Shown here: positions 53,201-64,000 of the stretch, in pieces
Numbering within the stretch: the first letter of the stretch is position 1
Layout of the letters: every line of letters starts with the position of its first letter
Notes under the pieces: generated by a model
Databases searched by the model: none
Told to the model about the DNA's origin: nothing
Seen by the model: only the letters and a program-made list of their open reading frames with translations
Translations under genes and position numbers: made by a program
Assembly (NCBI GenBank): GCA_029449245.1
Contig: JANATF010000016.1
Span: 310,001 to 374,000 of the forward strand
Source of the DNA: Mortierella alpina
Taxonomy: Eukaryota; Mortierellomycota; Mortierellomycetes; Mortierellales; Mortierellaceae
DNA length: 64,000 bases
Direction: 5' to 3'

Positions 53201-55048
53201 GCATCTGCATCCACACCATGATCTGCACCCGACGATGGGGGAGAGTGCGGCTGCTGCAATTGCCTCTGGAGTCGAGGGTATGCGCTCCATGCTCAGTGGC
53301 ATTAAGCTGCACTATATCTCGGATTCTTTGCTCGCACCCGAAGGTCGTTCCGACCATCAAAGGGGACAACAGTACTCGCATCAGCGACGGCACAGTAACC
53401 CAGCCGCTGGCGCTGTCCTGAGTCAGCTGGGTCGTTCGTCCCAGTCTACTCCACAAGAGTGGAATGCTCACGACAGGGATAATGAGTCGTTTTCGCACCG
53501 TGGCGATGCTTACTTTGGCCGTAAGTCATGACACACTCAATTGACGGTCGTGTAGACACAACGCAGGTTTACTGACCAATAACCCTTCTTTCTGGATCAC
53601 TTGGAATAGAGCACGACAACCTCGTGGCGGGATACACACCTGCAGCAGCCGCAACAGCACCGACCAAACCCACCTCCAGCTCCTTCTCCACGAGCAATGT
53701 GCCTCTGGAGACCGGCCATCGTGGAGATGCTTATTATGGTCGTAAGTCGAGTGCGCCTTAAAAGCAACTCTTCTAGTATCCAAAGTGGTGTGAAATGGGC
53801 TAATCATTTTCATATCCATCCCTCTGTAGAGCATTGGGACATGCCCAACACTGGATCTTCTGTTCATACCATGTCGAAGGAGACCTCCGAGAACACCTTC
53901 CCATGCGAGTTTGAACATCGCGGCGATGCCTACTTTGGCCGTAAGCTAACAACTGCAGCCCTCCGACGTCTAACAGGCAACGTTGCAGTATGAGAAAAAA
54001 AACAAATCATTCGTCTTTTGACATTGTCTTGTTTTTTTTTTTTTTTTTTTTTTTTGCTAGAACATGAGGTGCAAGGACACCACAGCAGCAGCAGCAGCCG
54101 TTCCACAGGCCCGATCTACAGTCCTTTGTCAAGCCCCGCCCATTCTAACCTGCAGAGAAACTTCCCCCTCGAGTCCAGGCACCGCGGCGATGCATACTAT
54201 GACAGTAAAGTCGCTCACTTGTACTGGCTTGTAACTTTTCTGACGAGGATATGCCTTCATTAAAACGTGTACTCACAACATTTTACTTCAACCCCACCTA
54301 TCAACTCGTAGACGGCACCGAAGATGTGCGTCAGGGTACCCGGGTCTCTGCACAAACCAACCCCTACCCAGCGGCTGTGCAGCAAATAGACCAGCAAGTA
54401 GACCAGCAACTGAAGCAGAAGCAGCAACAGCAACAGCAACAACAACACCAGCGCCCGCACCAAGGAGGACTCGCCCAGGGACACGTACCACCCTTGCAGT
54501 CTCGCGTGGCCCCACCCACTCAGCATCAACAGTCCGGGCATCGTCCAGACTACACACCATCATCGCGTCAAGGGCTGCCAGAATACGCCAACGCTTATCC
54601 CTCGGCAGTGCAAGACGTCGACCACGAAGAGCTCAACCGGCCCCACAAACCTGTCCCGACCGTCTCTCCGGCGGTTGTGCGACAACACCAAGAATCGATT
54701 CAACAATCGCGTGCTCAACAACAACAGCAGCAGCAACAACAACAATCTGTGCCGCCTGCGCACGCGAATGTGTATGCCTCAGCTGTTAGACGCACTGAAC
54801 AAGAACAGCAACAAGAGCTAGAGCATCAGCAGGGACAGCCCTTGCTGCAGGAGCCCTTGAACGAGGGTGAGAAGATGGTCTGGGCGAAAAAGGTCAAGGT
54901 CACGGAGGAGTTCTACGATGCTGACGACGACGACGGCCTCGGCCTCGATCGCAACGCCGCCCATCCTGCACACGGAAACTCTCAGCTCCCGCACCAGCAC
55001 CAAGAGCAGACTGCCGGTCGCCGTCAACCTGCTGGCCCTGCTCAATGA
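50280..55048 (+). CDS. large repeat protein with serially repeated HRGDAY[FY] exons; function unknown
   Basis: Ten exons (50280-50508, 50613-50724, 50838-51000, 51096-51501, 51606-51652, 51762-53520, 53610-53741, 53830-53940, 54061-54204, 54312-55048) join in frame to 1,279 residues. It is disordered, rich in His, Ser, Pro and Gln, with no signal peptide, membrane helix or known domain. Four repeat families are visible. (1) HRGDAYFG, HRGDAYYG, HRGDAYFG, HRGDAYYD end exons 6-9 at residues ~898-905, 942-949, 979-986, 1027-1034; the introns after them are all phase 1. (2) SYPR modules: VDLTLYPEEDPSYPR and NVMLFAEEDGSYPR. (3) MHLETLFPEEDAGRMK and LTLGTLFSEPKAGTLK in exon 4. (4) NPYPAAVQQID, NAYPSAVQDVD, NVYASAVRRTE in exon 10. 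The C-terminus has polyQ and acidic sequence. I do not recognise it; a structural or scaffold role is a guess. Confidence 0.8.
53496..54204 (+). repeat. serial HRGDAY[FY]-ending exons (four modules, three whole symmetric exons)
   Basis: Module ends lie at 53496-53520, ~53717-53741, ~53916-53940 and ~54180-54204. Each reads CA[CT]CG[TC]GG[CA]GATGC- with TAC/TAT following, and each is followed directly by gtaag or gtaaa. Exons 7, 8 and 9 (132, 111, 144 nt) are all multiples of three and begin with a split Gln codon: C/AG-CAC, C/AG-CAT, C/AA-CAT. Confidence 0.9.
54029..54056. repeat. poly-T tract in the intron before exon 9
   Basis: About 24 consecutive T just 5' of the ctag acceptor, a long polypyrimidine tract. 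Such runs are also prone to length errors in assembly. Confidence 0.8.
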
Positions 55049-55322
55049 TCTCAAAATGGATGCACTCTTTCGCTTGCAAACTGAACCTTTATATACTCTT
55101 CTGTTTTTTTTTGTACTGTTTTTTTTTTTTTTTTACTTGGTCTGTGAAAAAGAAAACCACAAATGAATGCCGAACATTAAAAAGAAAAGAAAAAGAAAAA
55201 GAGAGGATCTCTTGTATGGTCTTGATCATGTACGTCTGTCGTTGTCCTGTCTAATGTTACCGCGGACCTCTTAATCTCTCTCCCTCTTCTCTTCTTCCTT
55301 CCCCTGCCAAGAGGGACGATTT

Positions 55323-58300
55323 TTAAAACTCCCAGTCGGGATCAACGGTCATGGCCCACTTGAACTTGTCGCGAAGCGTCTTGGTAAAGATCTTCTCCAG
55401 AGGCACATCGTACTTTTGGCACCATGCCGCAGAGATACGGGGGTCAATGTAGTTGATCTTGGACGTTCCCAGAGCCGTCTGCTTGTTCTCCTCCTACAAT
55501 AAAAAAAAAAGAAAGATATTTTGCATTGTTAGAGGTACATACACTCCTTCATAACAGAGTAACACACATATTTCTGGAGGTCGCCATATCTCCATCACAG
55601 AGCTCGTATGCAAGTCATCCATACCTTGTCTACCATCGCGGTTCTAGTGGCAGCAATGCGCTCGTCCAGCTTCAAAAGCTGTGCTTCGCACTTTTCAACA
55701 GTCGCTCCCTTAGCTCCAGGGACATTGCCCGACTTGCGCTCCTTGGCCAGCTCCTTCTCCCGCACATCCACCTCCTTGAGCATCTCCTTGAGATCCTTCT
55801 CGCTCAGAGGCTTCTCCTTGTTCTCCTTCCGCTTCTGATTGTCCTTCTCCCACTTTAGCTTGATCCTCTCTCTTTCCTTGAGCATCAATTGCACCTCGTG
55901 CTCGTCGATCCAGTCGTCCTCCAAATCCGACTCGGGCTCCAGAAGTTCGGGACTCTTCTTCTTGAGTTTGGGCTCGAGCGTCAGAATGGTCCTCTTCAGC
56001 TTCATCTTCTGATACTTCAGTGCGCGGATCTAACAGTGTTTTCAAACACAGCAACAAAAAAGAAACACCAAAACTTGAGTTTGTGCTCACTCGCGCGATG
56101 AGTGTACACCAGCTTGGTCGAGCGTCAGGGCGAATATAGAGGAACTAACCTTGTCAGTGATCTTGTCCATCTGCACCGCATGGCCCTTGCTGACAGCACG
56201 CTGATGGTTACAAAGCACGGCCACCTCACGATTAGCCCGGTTATAGGCCAACAGCTTCTCGGCAGTGGTGCCGTCCTTGGGCGTCAGCTTTTGCAGTTGG
56301 TCCTGGAAGGTGAACGAGGCGTTATAGGTACGGAACACCTTGGCTGTCAGTCCCTTCATCAGCATCTGCAGATGCTTGTTCAATTCCGCGGTCTAGATCA
56401 ATATTGAACGGTCAAGGGGAAAAGACAGTGGCAAAACGTCAATGCACGTCTACATGGCTTATAAACCCATACTCGCAGATCAAGACGAAAGATGTAAGAG
56501 AGTAAGAGAGAGAGACAGCGAGAAAAATGGAATACAGGCCATACCTTGAGACGATCAAACAGCTCATCACCCTCCTGAGCAGGCTCGCGCTTGAACAGAC
56601 GAATATTCTTGAAGACTTGCTCATCGACCTCCATCGACTTTTGGAAGCGGATCGAGTCCTTACCCAAAAAGTCCAGGTGCATAATGTTGGGCTTTTCCAA
56701 CGTAACGTGCTCAAACCGAAGAGAACAGCAACCGACTGTGTCCGCCTCGTCCTCGCCCTTTTCATTTCCGGCTCTCAGAGCAAGACGATCGATCAGATAC
56801 ATGGCTGTGGCTCGCTGACGGATAAACATCTTCTTGTCTTTGAGGTCGGCCATGTATCCACGGCGGATGCCGGCGACCTCCTTCTTGAGGGCCCTAGCCG
56901 TCTCAAACTTCTTGAAATCAGACTGGCCCTTGAGAGAACTGCCTGCGGCCAAGAACACATACTTTGTCGAGTCATTCACGTTCTCCTTCCAAGTTGCGAG
57001 CCATGTCTTTGTATCATCGTGGACAATCTTGGCCCATTTGTGTCCCGCGGGGGGTTTAGGAACAACTGCGTCCTTGCTCAAGTTCAAAGTGACCTGCTCG
57101 GGCTGGACACGAAGCTATAGGTATCAAGGAACAACCATTGCAGATTCACAATGAGTAAATGTCGCTTCCAAAGGTCCCTTGTCAAATAAGATCTAGAGAA
57201 TAAAGGATCATGCTCAACAAACCTTCAAGCAGCCTGTCTTGGGGTGCTTTCCTCGTCCTCGGAACAGACCTGGGGGTTCGATACGGTAGTTGCCGACCTT
57301 TTCTTTCCGACTGTCCAAATAGCAGACGCCATAGAGCTCATCCAGGGCTAGTTTCTCGTCCTTGAGTGTCTGCTTCTGCTCCTTGGTCATGTTCTTCTTC
57401 TTTTCCTTCTCGACCTGGAAGTACTCATAAATTGGTGTAAAGTCGCACTTGTTGAAGCTGGTGATAGCAGGAACTGTCTTGAAACGCTTAGCCAGCTTTG
57501 AAAAGTCCCTGAAAAAGTTTTCCTGGAAAGTCGGGTTCTCGGCGTGTTCCGTGTACAACAGTGCGGCGAAAAAGGAGGCGACTTCCTCAACCTCAGGTTC
57601 CAGCGTAATGGGTTTGCCTATTGAAGGACAGGGAAATGAGCAGACGTTAGTATGTTATAAGACCACCTTTCTACACGTATGCTTTGTGATTGCTTGACGC
57701 TGCCCAAATTGTCGCCCTATTACCTTCGTATTTCATCTTGACGCCGTGAGGAGCATACTCTGGAGGAAAGTAGACACCGTTGTGCTGGAGCGTGGTCCAT
57801 TTGACGGTGTCGTCCTCATCCTCGTTCTTGTCCTGGTTCAGCCACCATGCGTTGAGGTCCTCCTCCTCTTCCTCCTTCTTGACCTTTTTGGGCCTTGCGG
57901 GTTCCTCGGGCTCGTCCTTGACACGCTTCTTTGAAGACGACTCCTTTGACTTTTCCTTTGATTTTTCAGCAGCTTTGGGCTTGCGGGACGAGTTGGTATC
58001 GGGCTCCGACTTGACTTTGGTCACCTTTGCAGTAGGCTTTTTGGCAGCGGGCTTCTTGGACTTTGCAGACTATCACAAAAAATGGATCATACACATGCGC
58101 AGTGCCTTAGTACACCTGTTTCATCAGAGGGCCTTTATGAAGAAGTGAGTAAGGAAGAGGCAGAGAACACCTTACCAAAGGAACGTCCGAATCGCTGGAG
58201 GATTCCTCCTTGTACTTGGGCGCCGCCTTGACGCGGGACGATCCGTTGGTGGTGCCGTTTGTCGGTGACATGCCGTTTGCCTTTGGCTTGGGTACTGGCT

Positions 58301-59384
58301 TCTTCTTGGTTGCAAGAGGCACGTCCGAGTCGGAGGAGCCATCCTTGCCGTCAGAGAGGGACGAGGTCGAACGGTTGGACTTTTTTGGGGTTGAGCGTGA
58401 GCCATAAGAGCTGTGGTCGCTGTCGTCGCTTTCCTCCTTGTAGGACCTTCTCTTTGCGGCGGGTCGAGGAGCAATGTCCGAACCGCTGTTGGCTTCGTCA
58501 TCGTCGTCGTCGATCACCTTCCTCCTGACAGCGGGTCTCTTGCGCTTGCCCAGTGGGATGTCCGAGTCACTGCCGCTGTTCTCGATGTTGTCGTCATCTG
58601 TCCGCAAAGAAAGGGAATGTTAGTCGAGATCCTTGGTGCTCAAAGTGTCAGATCAGATCTGATGCAGATCTGATCAATGGAACCCAAAAAAAGGGGGGGG
58701 GGGAACAAGCAAGAGTGGACAAGAACGATTCCGCCGTGGTGAGCTGGGTCTGTGGTGTCAATAAGCCCCGCTACCCAGACTCACCCCCTAGCCGCAGGGA
58801 AAGGGGTGCTGTACAGGGCTGAAGGCTGAAGCACATCTCCAGAGCGCCGATAATGCGTTTTTTTCTTTTGTTCTGCAAGTGTCCTCTGGTAGGCCCACGG
58901 CTCCAACCACCCAAACACTGTTTTGTGTACCTCCAACCGCGTCCCCGATCGTCGTTGCTTCGTGCACACGGGCGCAGTCTCTGAGAATCGTGTATGTATG
59001 AAGAGAGAGAGTGTGTGTGTGTCTGGATATATGGCAGTGGTCATTTGAGCCAATGGGGATAGTGGATCGTGTACGCGTTTTCTTCTACCTCGCTCTGACT
59101 CTCTCTCTCTCTCTCTCTCACTCGCTCTCACTCGCTCTCTCACTCTCCAACTAAGCGTAATAATCATCGCGTGTGCGTGTATGGAGGGTTACTTTTCATA
59201 TCGCAGTCCACATATCCGATCCGCATCACAGCCACGAGCGATAAAGACGGCTGTCTGCTGTCTGCTGTCTGCAGCAGAGTATGGATGGGGGGCATGGAAG
59301 GCGCCACTTACCGGTCGAAGGGAGGGTGCTGACTGGCTGCCTCTTCCTGATGGCGAGAGGCATGTCCTCGTCTGAATCGGACAT
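55323..59384 (-). CDS. TOP1: DNA topoisomerase I (type IB)
   Basis: Relaxes supercoils in replication and transcription by nicking one strand and forming a 3'-phosphotyrosyl link. Eight exons, complement(55323-55493, 55625-56029, 56150-56392, 56545-57114, 57223-57617, 57724-58069, 58176-58597, 59312-59384), join in frame to 874 residues. Residues ~1-250 are a charged, Ser/Asp/Lys-rich nuclear-localisation region. The core begins at [19 protein letters not shown] and includes [43 protein letters not shown] and the catalytic Arg/Lys region ([20 protein letters not shown]). The linker is Lys/Glu-rich. The last exon carries [12 protein letters not shown], in which Tyr833 is the nucleophile, and ends DWEF, with the usual W near the C-terminus. 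The first intron (714 nt) contains a CT microsatellite. All active-site residues appear intact. Confidence 0.96.
59098..59148. repeat. (TC)n repeat in TOP1 intron 1
   Basis: About ten TC dinucleotides followed by tcactcgctc units, inside the first intron of the topoisomerase gene. Confidence 0.8.
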
Positions 59385-59794
59385 GGTTGCGTGCAAGGCT
59401 GGGTACGAGCTGAAGGAGCTTAGCGAAGAAGAAAAGGGCGCTTGGGAATGGGACGAGCCGGATGGTTGGCGTCGCAAGGTGCTGAGGAGTGGGCACAGTG
59501 GAGTGGCGACGAAGGGAGCGTGAAAAGAGCGAGAGGAAGAGCAGAGAGAGTGAAGAGAGAGAAAGAGAAAGAAAAGAGAGAGCGAGATAACGAGAGTCTG
59601 TGTGAGAGTGAGAGAGAGAAAGTGCAGTGGAAGAAAAAAAAAAAAAAAGGAGCAGAGAAGGGGAAAGAGGGGCGGGGGGAAGCTGAAAGAATTTTTTTTG
59701 CCAAGTCCAAAAAATACTCGACTTGATCGCTTTTTTTTTTTTTGTTGTCGTGCTCGTAGTGGCTGGAGGTATGAGTCACGTGGATGCTATTTAA
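59385..59794. other. TOP1 promoter / ABC transporter 3' flank
   Basis: A GA-rich block (about 59525-59640) and two homopolymer runs (A about 59633-59648, T about 59731-59742) lie between the two same-strand genes. No gene is supported. Confidence 0.6.
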
Positions 59795-62700
59795 TTATGC
59801 ACTGTGTCGTGCTTCCCACTGCTCCTTGGCCACCTGTCGCAGAGCGGCCTCGTTCTCGGCGCCAGTGTCCGCCACCATCCGCCGCAGCCATCCCTTGGGT
59901 GCTGCTGCCTCTGCCTGTGTGCAGTTCTCCGCACTAGCCTTGATCTCGCCTACAGGGCCGTTCAAAAGCTCCCAGGGCTCGCCAATCTCCATCACCCGAC
60001 CTTGATCCAGCACCAGGATACGGTCATAGTCGCCAATCACCGTGTTCAATCGATGCGCAATCGTGAACACGGTCGCCCCTTGGAACTGGCTATGGATCGC
60101 CTTCTGGATCATGCGGTCCGACTGCAGATCCACATTCGCCGTCGCTTCGTCCATCACAATAATCTTGGATCGCCTCAGCACTGCACGCGCAAGCGACAAC
60201 AGCTGCCGCTCGCCAATACTAAAGTTCTTGCCATTGTCATCCACCACTGCATCCAATCCTCCTTCCAGTCCTTCCACCATCCGTTTCAACTCTGCTGCCT
60301 CTAGTGCCGCCCAGATATCCGCATCTTGATGCTGAGCAATCGGATCCAGATTGAACCGCAGCGTGCCTCGGAACAGGAACGGTTCCTGTGGGATAATCGC
60401 CATCTTCTCACGAAGGTCGTGCATCCCGATCTGACTAATGTCAATCCCATCAATCGAGATACCTCCTCGATGCGGAGGGTTGCCAGTGTCTGTCTCGACA
60501 AGTCGGAAGAGCGCACCAATCAAACTGGACTTTCCTGCACCAGTACGACCGACAATGCCAATCTTCTCACCAGCCTTGAAGTCCAGTGTGATGTTCTTGA
60601 GCACGGGTCCATCTCCTCTAGGATACGTCAGGGACATGTCCGTGAATGTCACCTTGGCCTCCATGGGCCATCCGTTCGGCACAGCGCTCGACCCATCGGG
60701 GTTGAATCGACGGCGGTCAGACTCCTCAGGCTTGACTTGCGAGTACTCCATCATACGCTCGACAGAGACCATGAGAATGGCGGCCTCCACACTCTGTCTC
60801 ACTGCCCACTGCAGCTCGCCACTCAGTTGCGTGACATAGTTCAGGGCCAGGCCAACCATGGCTGCCTGCTGCGAATCGCGCACAGCGACGCAAGCAACCG
60901 CGGTAACACCCAGGAAGAGGGCCGACAGTGCGTCCAGCCGGAATCCAAGCCAACGGGCGCAAATCAAGTACGAAAAGAACGCACGTCCATTGGCCTCCTG
61001 GGCATCCACAAACCGTCCCATGAACCGCTCGCCAGCGTCAAATGCACGGACCGATGTCAGTCCATCCAGCGTCTCCGAGAGCTGAGAGTAAATAGGTGAC
61101 CGAGTTTGACTGTCGATTCGCTTGACTTGTCGGCTTGTCTTGATATACACAGATCGGAGACCAATGAATCCCGCAAACAGGAACGGAATGGCAATCACAA
61201 TCCATGGGTTGACAATGCAGACCACAATAACAGATCCGATCAACATGAACACGATCTGTGTCGCATCAAAGAAGGTGTAAGGGAGCAGCTCGTCGCAGTT
61301 GGCCATGTCCTTGGAGAATCGATTGAGAACACGGCCGTGGGGGTTCGCGTGGAAGAAATCGATGCCGGTCTTGAGAAGAGCATTAAGCATAGCCTCGAAA
61401 ATGCTCCTTGAACTCTCTGAGACACAGTAAAAGAACAGGTACGACCGGATGAGGGTCATGATGACCGTCGACAGGCAGAAGACTCCAAAGATGGTTGGGT
61501 AATACGACCGACGTTGTTCATCCGCGGAACTCTTGGACCAGTGGGACAAGAAAAAGTCACCTCCCACCATGATGGCTTGCGCAGCAGCCAGCGATGCAAT
61601 GGCCAAGGAGAGACGGAAGGGCGATGATCCGAGGCGGAAAAAGTCATAATAAACCTTCAATGGTGTATCGCCTTCCTGAACCTCCTCCATCGTCAAGTTC
61701 TTCTCGACGTCCTCCTCATCCGCCTCTAGACCGCTACCGACCGTCTCTGATCTTGATTTGATGCGCTTGAGCGCATCCTCTTTGATGTCTGCCTTCAACG
61801 TGTCCGCTGGCGCCTCTTCCTCGGTTTCGTCGGATCTCTTCTTGGCGAACTCACGCAGCACATCCACAAACTTGGCACGGGTCTTAACGCTCCTGAGCGA
61901 CTCGCCATCGTTGATCACCTTTTCCACCTCGACCTCCTCCTGCATCACTGTGTCGACACGGCCCGTGTGGGTGACCCGTCCTTGCTCGAGCACAATGACG
62001 TTCTCACAGTCCTTGATGTACTGCAGCTGATGCGTGACGAGCACACGCGCCTTGTCCTTGAGAAGCCCATTGATACAGTTCTCAAAGAGCGCGCGACCAA
62101 CCTTGGGATCGACGGCGGAGAGAGGATCGTCCAGAATGTAAACGTCAGAGTCGCGGTAAGCGGCTCTTGCCAATGACACACGAGCACGCTGGCCACCACT
62201 GAGCGTCACACCCTTCTCTCCAATGACGGTCTCATCGCCTTCGGGGAAGAGCGACAGGTCACGCGTCAACTCACAGGCCTTGATGACTTTGTTGTACCGT
62301 TCCGGATCGAATCTAGAGCCAAATAGGATGTTGCTCTTGATGGTGCCTGCAAAGATCCATGGGGACTGAGCCGAGTAGGACATCTTGACACGGCCGGACT
62401 GCTGCTTGGCCAGGGCAAACGCTCCTGAAACGAGCGGCATCTCCTCCAAAAGCGCCATGCAGAAGCTGGATTTGCCACATCCGACAGGGCCGACAATGGC
62501 CAACAGTTCGTCGCGGCGGAGCGACATGGTGATGTTGTTGAGGATCGCCTTCTTGGGAGTGCTTGTGGCCAAGTTGTCGCTGGTGTCCAGATATGTCCCA
62601 TTTTTCTTTTCCTTCTGCTCCTGTTTCTCCTTCTCCCTCTTCTCCTTGGCCGAGAGCTCCAGAATCTCGTTCTTTTCACTCGTCGCAACTGTCCACGAGA

Positions 62701-64000
62701 ATGAGGCGTCGCGCATCTCGAGCAACATGGAGGGATCGAGCGTCTTTTCGATGCTGCTGGAAATCTTTCCTGAACCAGAGTCGTCCTCAGGATTGGTCGT
62801 CTTGAACTCGTTCTCGATTCCCTTGAGCTCTGGCAGCAGCATAAAGTCGGTGATACGGCGCACAGATACCCTTGTCTCGGCAATGGTCTCCAGGGCCTTG
62901 GGGAAGAACGAGGTCATGGTGAGGCGCATGACATTGAACAGAGTCAGGGAGACAAAGACCTTGTCGGGTGTCAGGGTCTTGTTTTGCAGCCAGTATGTCA
63001 CAAAGACAAAGAGGGCGGTCAAGGGTTGGAAGAAAAAGTAGATGGCCATGTTGCTGGCTCTCATCAAGTTCGCCTTCCAGATGTATTTCAACTCGATGGA
63101 CCGCAGCATGAGAATCTTTTCCTGAAAGGGCACTTCCCATGCGCAGAGCTTGACCAGCTCAATCCCCTGAAAGACGTCAGAGAGAGTCCTGATACGCTCA
63201 TCACGCGCGTTGACAGTCTTGCTGCGAATAGTGGCGAAGTAGCGGGAGAAGAATGTTTGGATGGGCATGAGGAGCGCAAAGACCAACAGACCCGAGAAGC
63301 AGGCCACTTCGATCTCCCGCCACAAAAAGTACATGACCACGATCATCTCCAGCGGTCCAATGATGGCGTACAGCATGAAAGGCGTTGCATTCTCAAAGGG
63401 CTGAACATCTATAGATACAACACCAATTTTTAGAGACATGAGAGTAAAAAAAAAAAAGAGTTAGTGAAACCATAGGACAGGGTGTTGTGTCATCTGGGCG
63501 CAGGAAAGAGAATCGCGCCGATCCCTTACCATTTGAAATGAGATTGACGACAGCGCCAGTGGAAATGCTGCTGGAGGTGGAGAGGGTGAGGCACTTGCGG
63601 TACATGAGCGAGATGAGACTCTGGCGGACCCACATTCCTGTGCGCATGGTGGGGAAGAAGTAGTGGTGGTGCATGGTGCCGTGAAAGAGAGTGACCAGGA
63701 AGAGGCCGACTGCATAGGCCATGCCCGTGCTGGTAGGTGTACCCGTTTGGTCAAAGAAACGGATGACATATCTAACACGGAGGTAAAACGGGTTAGTATC
63801 CCAGTTCCCGAACAGGCAACAGTATGTACTACAGGCAATGTAACGGTCGCAGATCCAAGCACATCAAAGATCCGGGAATCCAATGAACCTACCCCATGAG
63901 AATAGCCTCGCTGATCTTGCATGCACTCTCCGTGAGGCCTGTGAAGAGCGAGATACTGAAGTAGAGTCCAAAGCACCTCCACAGCACGAGATACAGGTTG
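59795..64000 (-). CDS. ABCC/MRP-type ABC transporter, 5' end outside the window
   Basis: An ATP-driven exporter of conjugates and drugs, full-length type (TMD1-NBD1-TMD2-NBD2). The visible exons are complement(59795-63408, 63530-63771, 63893 to beyond 64000); they join in frame to more than 1,300 residues. The N-terminal part of TMD1 and the start codon lie past the right edge. NBD1 has Walker A VGPVGCGKSS, signature LSGGQRARVSLARAA and Walker B VYILDDPLSAVD. NBD2 has GRTGAGKSS, signature FSIGERQLLSLARAVL and Walker B IIVMDEATANVD. The NBD2 signature is the less usual SIGER/Q form common in ABCC proteins. TMD2 lies around 61100-61650. The C-terminus is short, with no obvious extra domain. No TMD0 is visible. 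Substrate unknown; the plasma membrane or vacuole are possible sites. Neighbour of TOP1 only by position. Confidence 0.95.

Noticed and set aside
53710-54210. HRGDAY exons as an assembly-duplicated segment
   Set aside because: The modules are similar, but their linkers and introns differ fully in sequence, which an assembly duplication would not produce.
1-64000. transposon, CRISPR, prophage or secondary-metabolite cluster
   Set aside because: No transposase, reverse transcriptase, terminal repeats, spaced direct repeats or multi-enzyme cluster was seen. The FAD monooxygenase and the transporters are isolated genes.

Overview
This is a 64 kb stretch of fungal nuclear chromosome. Genes are split by short GT-AG introns, mostly 60-130 nt. 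Proteins carry long Ser/Pro/Gln-rich disordered tails, and the intergenic DNA is full of GA, CT and poly-A/T tracts. A GPI-anchored chitin deacetylase, an HSPA12-type Hsp70 and a BtuF-like cobalamin-binding-fold protein together suggest an early-diverging zygomycete-grade fungus, probably close to Mortierella. That placement is inferred, not measured. I saw no transposon, plasmid, CRISPR array, rRNA gene or viral sequence.

Layout from left to right: an unidentified minus-strand exon (236-556); a 15-exon CENP-I/Mis6 kinetochore gene (1760-5453, -), divergent from a five-exon BtuF-like gene (5747-7087, +); a Cdc1/PGAP5-type ER metallophosphoesterase (8252-11002, +); about 3 kb without a clear gene; a single-pass Ser/Thr-rich membrane protein (14123-16684, +); tRNA-Gly(GCC) (17072-17142, +); a peroxisomal 3-ketoacyl-CoA thiolase with a PTS2 signal (18129-19712, -); an Nha1-type Na+/H+ antiporter (20266-24165, -); an HSPA12-like Hsp70 (25214-28330, -); a Kelch-repeat membrane protein (29519-31886, +) convergent with a coiled-coil protein (32409-34805, -); an F-box protein (36277-38545, -); a GNAT acetyltransferase (38962-39672, -); chitin deacetylase (40158-41445, -); ribosomal protein uL3 (42652-44359, +); an FAD monooxygenase (44734-46457, -); an MCH1-like MFS carrier (47869-49681, -) divergent from a 1,279-residue repeat protein (50280-55048, +); DNA topoisomerase I (55323-59384, -); and an ABCC/MRP transporter that runs off the right edge (59795-64000, -).

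The genes do not form a pathway cluster. Most are housekeeping (chromosome segregation, translation, beta-oxidation, GPI processing, ion and solute transport, cell wall). Exon joins were read by eye from GT/AG sites and frame continuity; each listed CDS stays in frame from start to stop, or to the window edge. The most unusual object is the 50280-55048 gene. Its 3' half holds a series of symmetric phase-1 exons, each ending in the same HRGDAY[FY] module at the splice donor, and it carries three further internal repeat families. I do not recognise this protein. The BtuF-like gene, an octapeptide array in the antiporter tail, and a ~50-bp tandem repeat beside the acetyltransferase promoter are the other points worth a second look.
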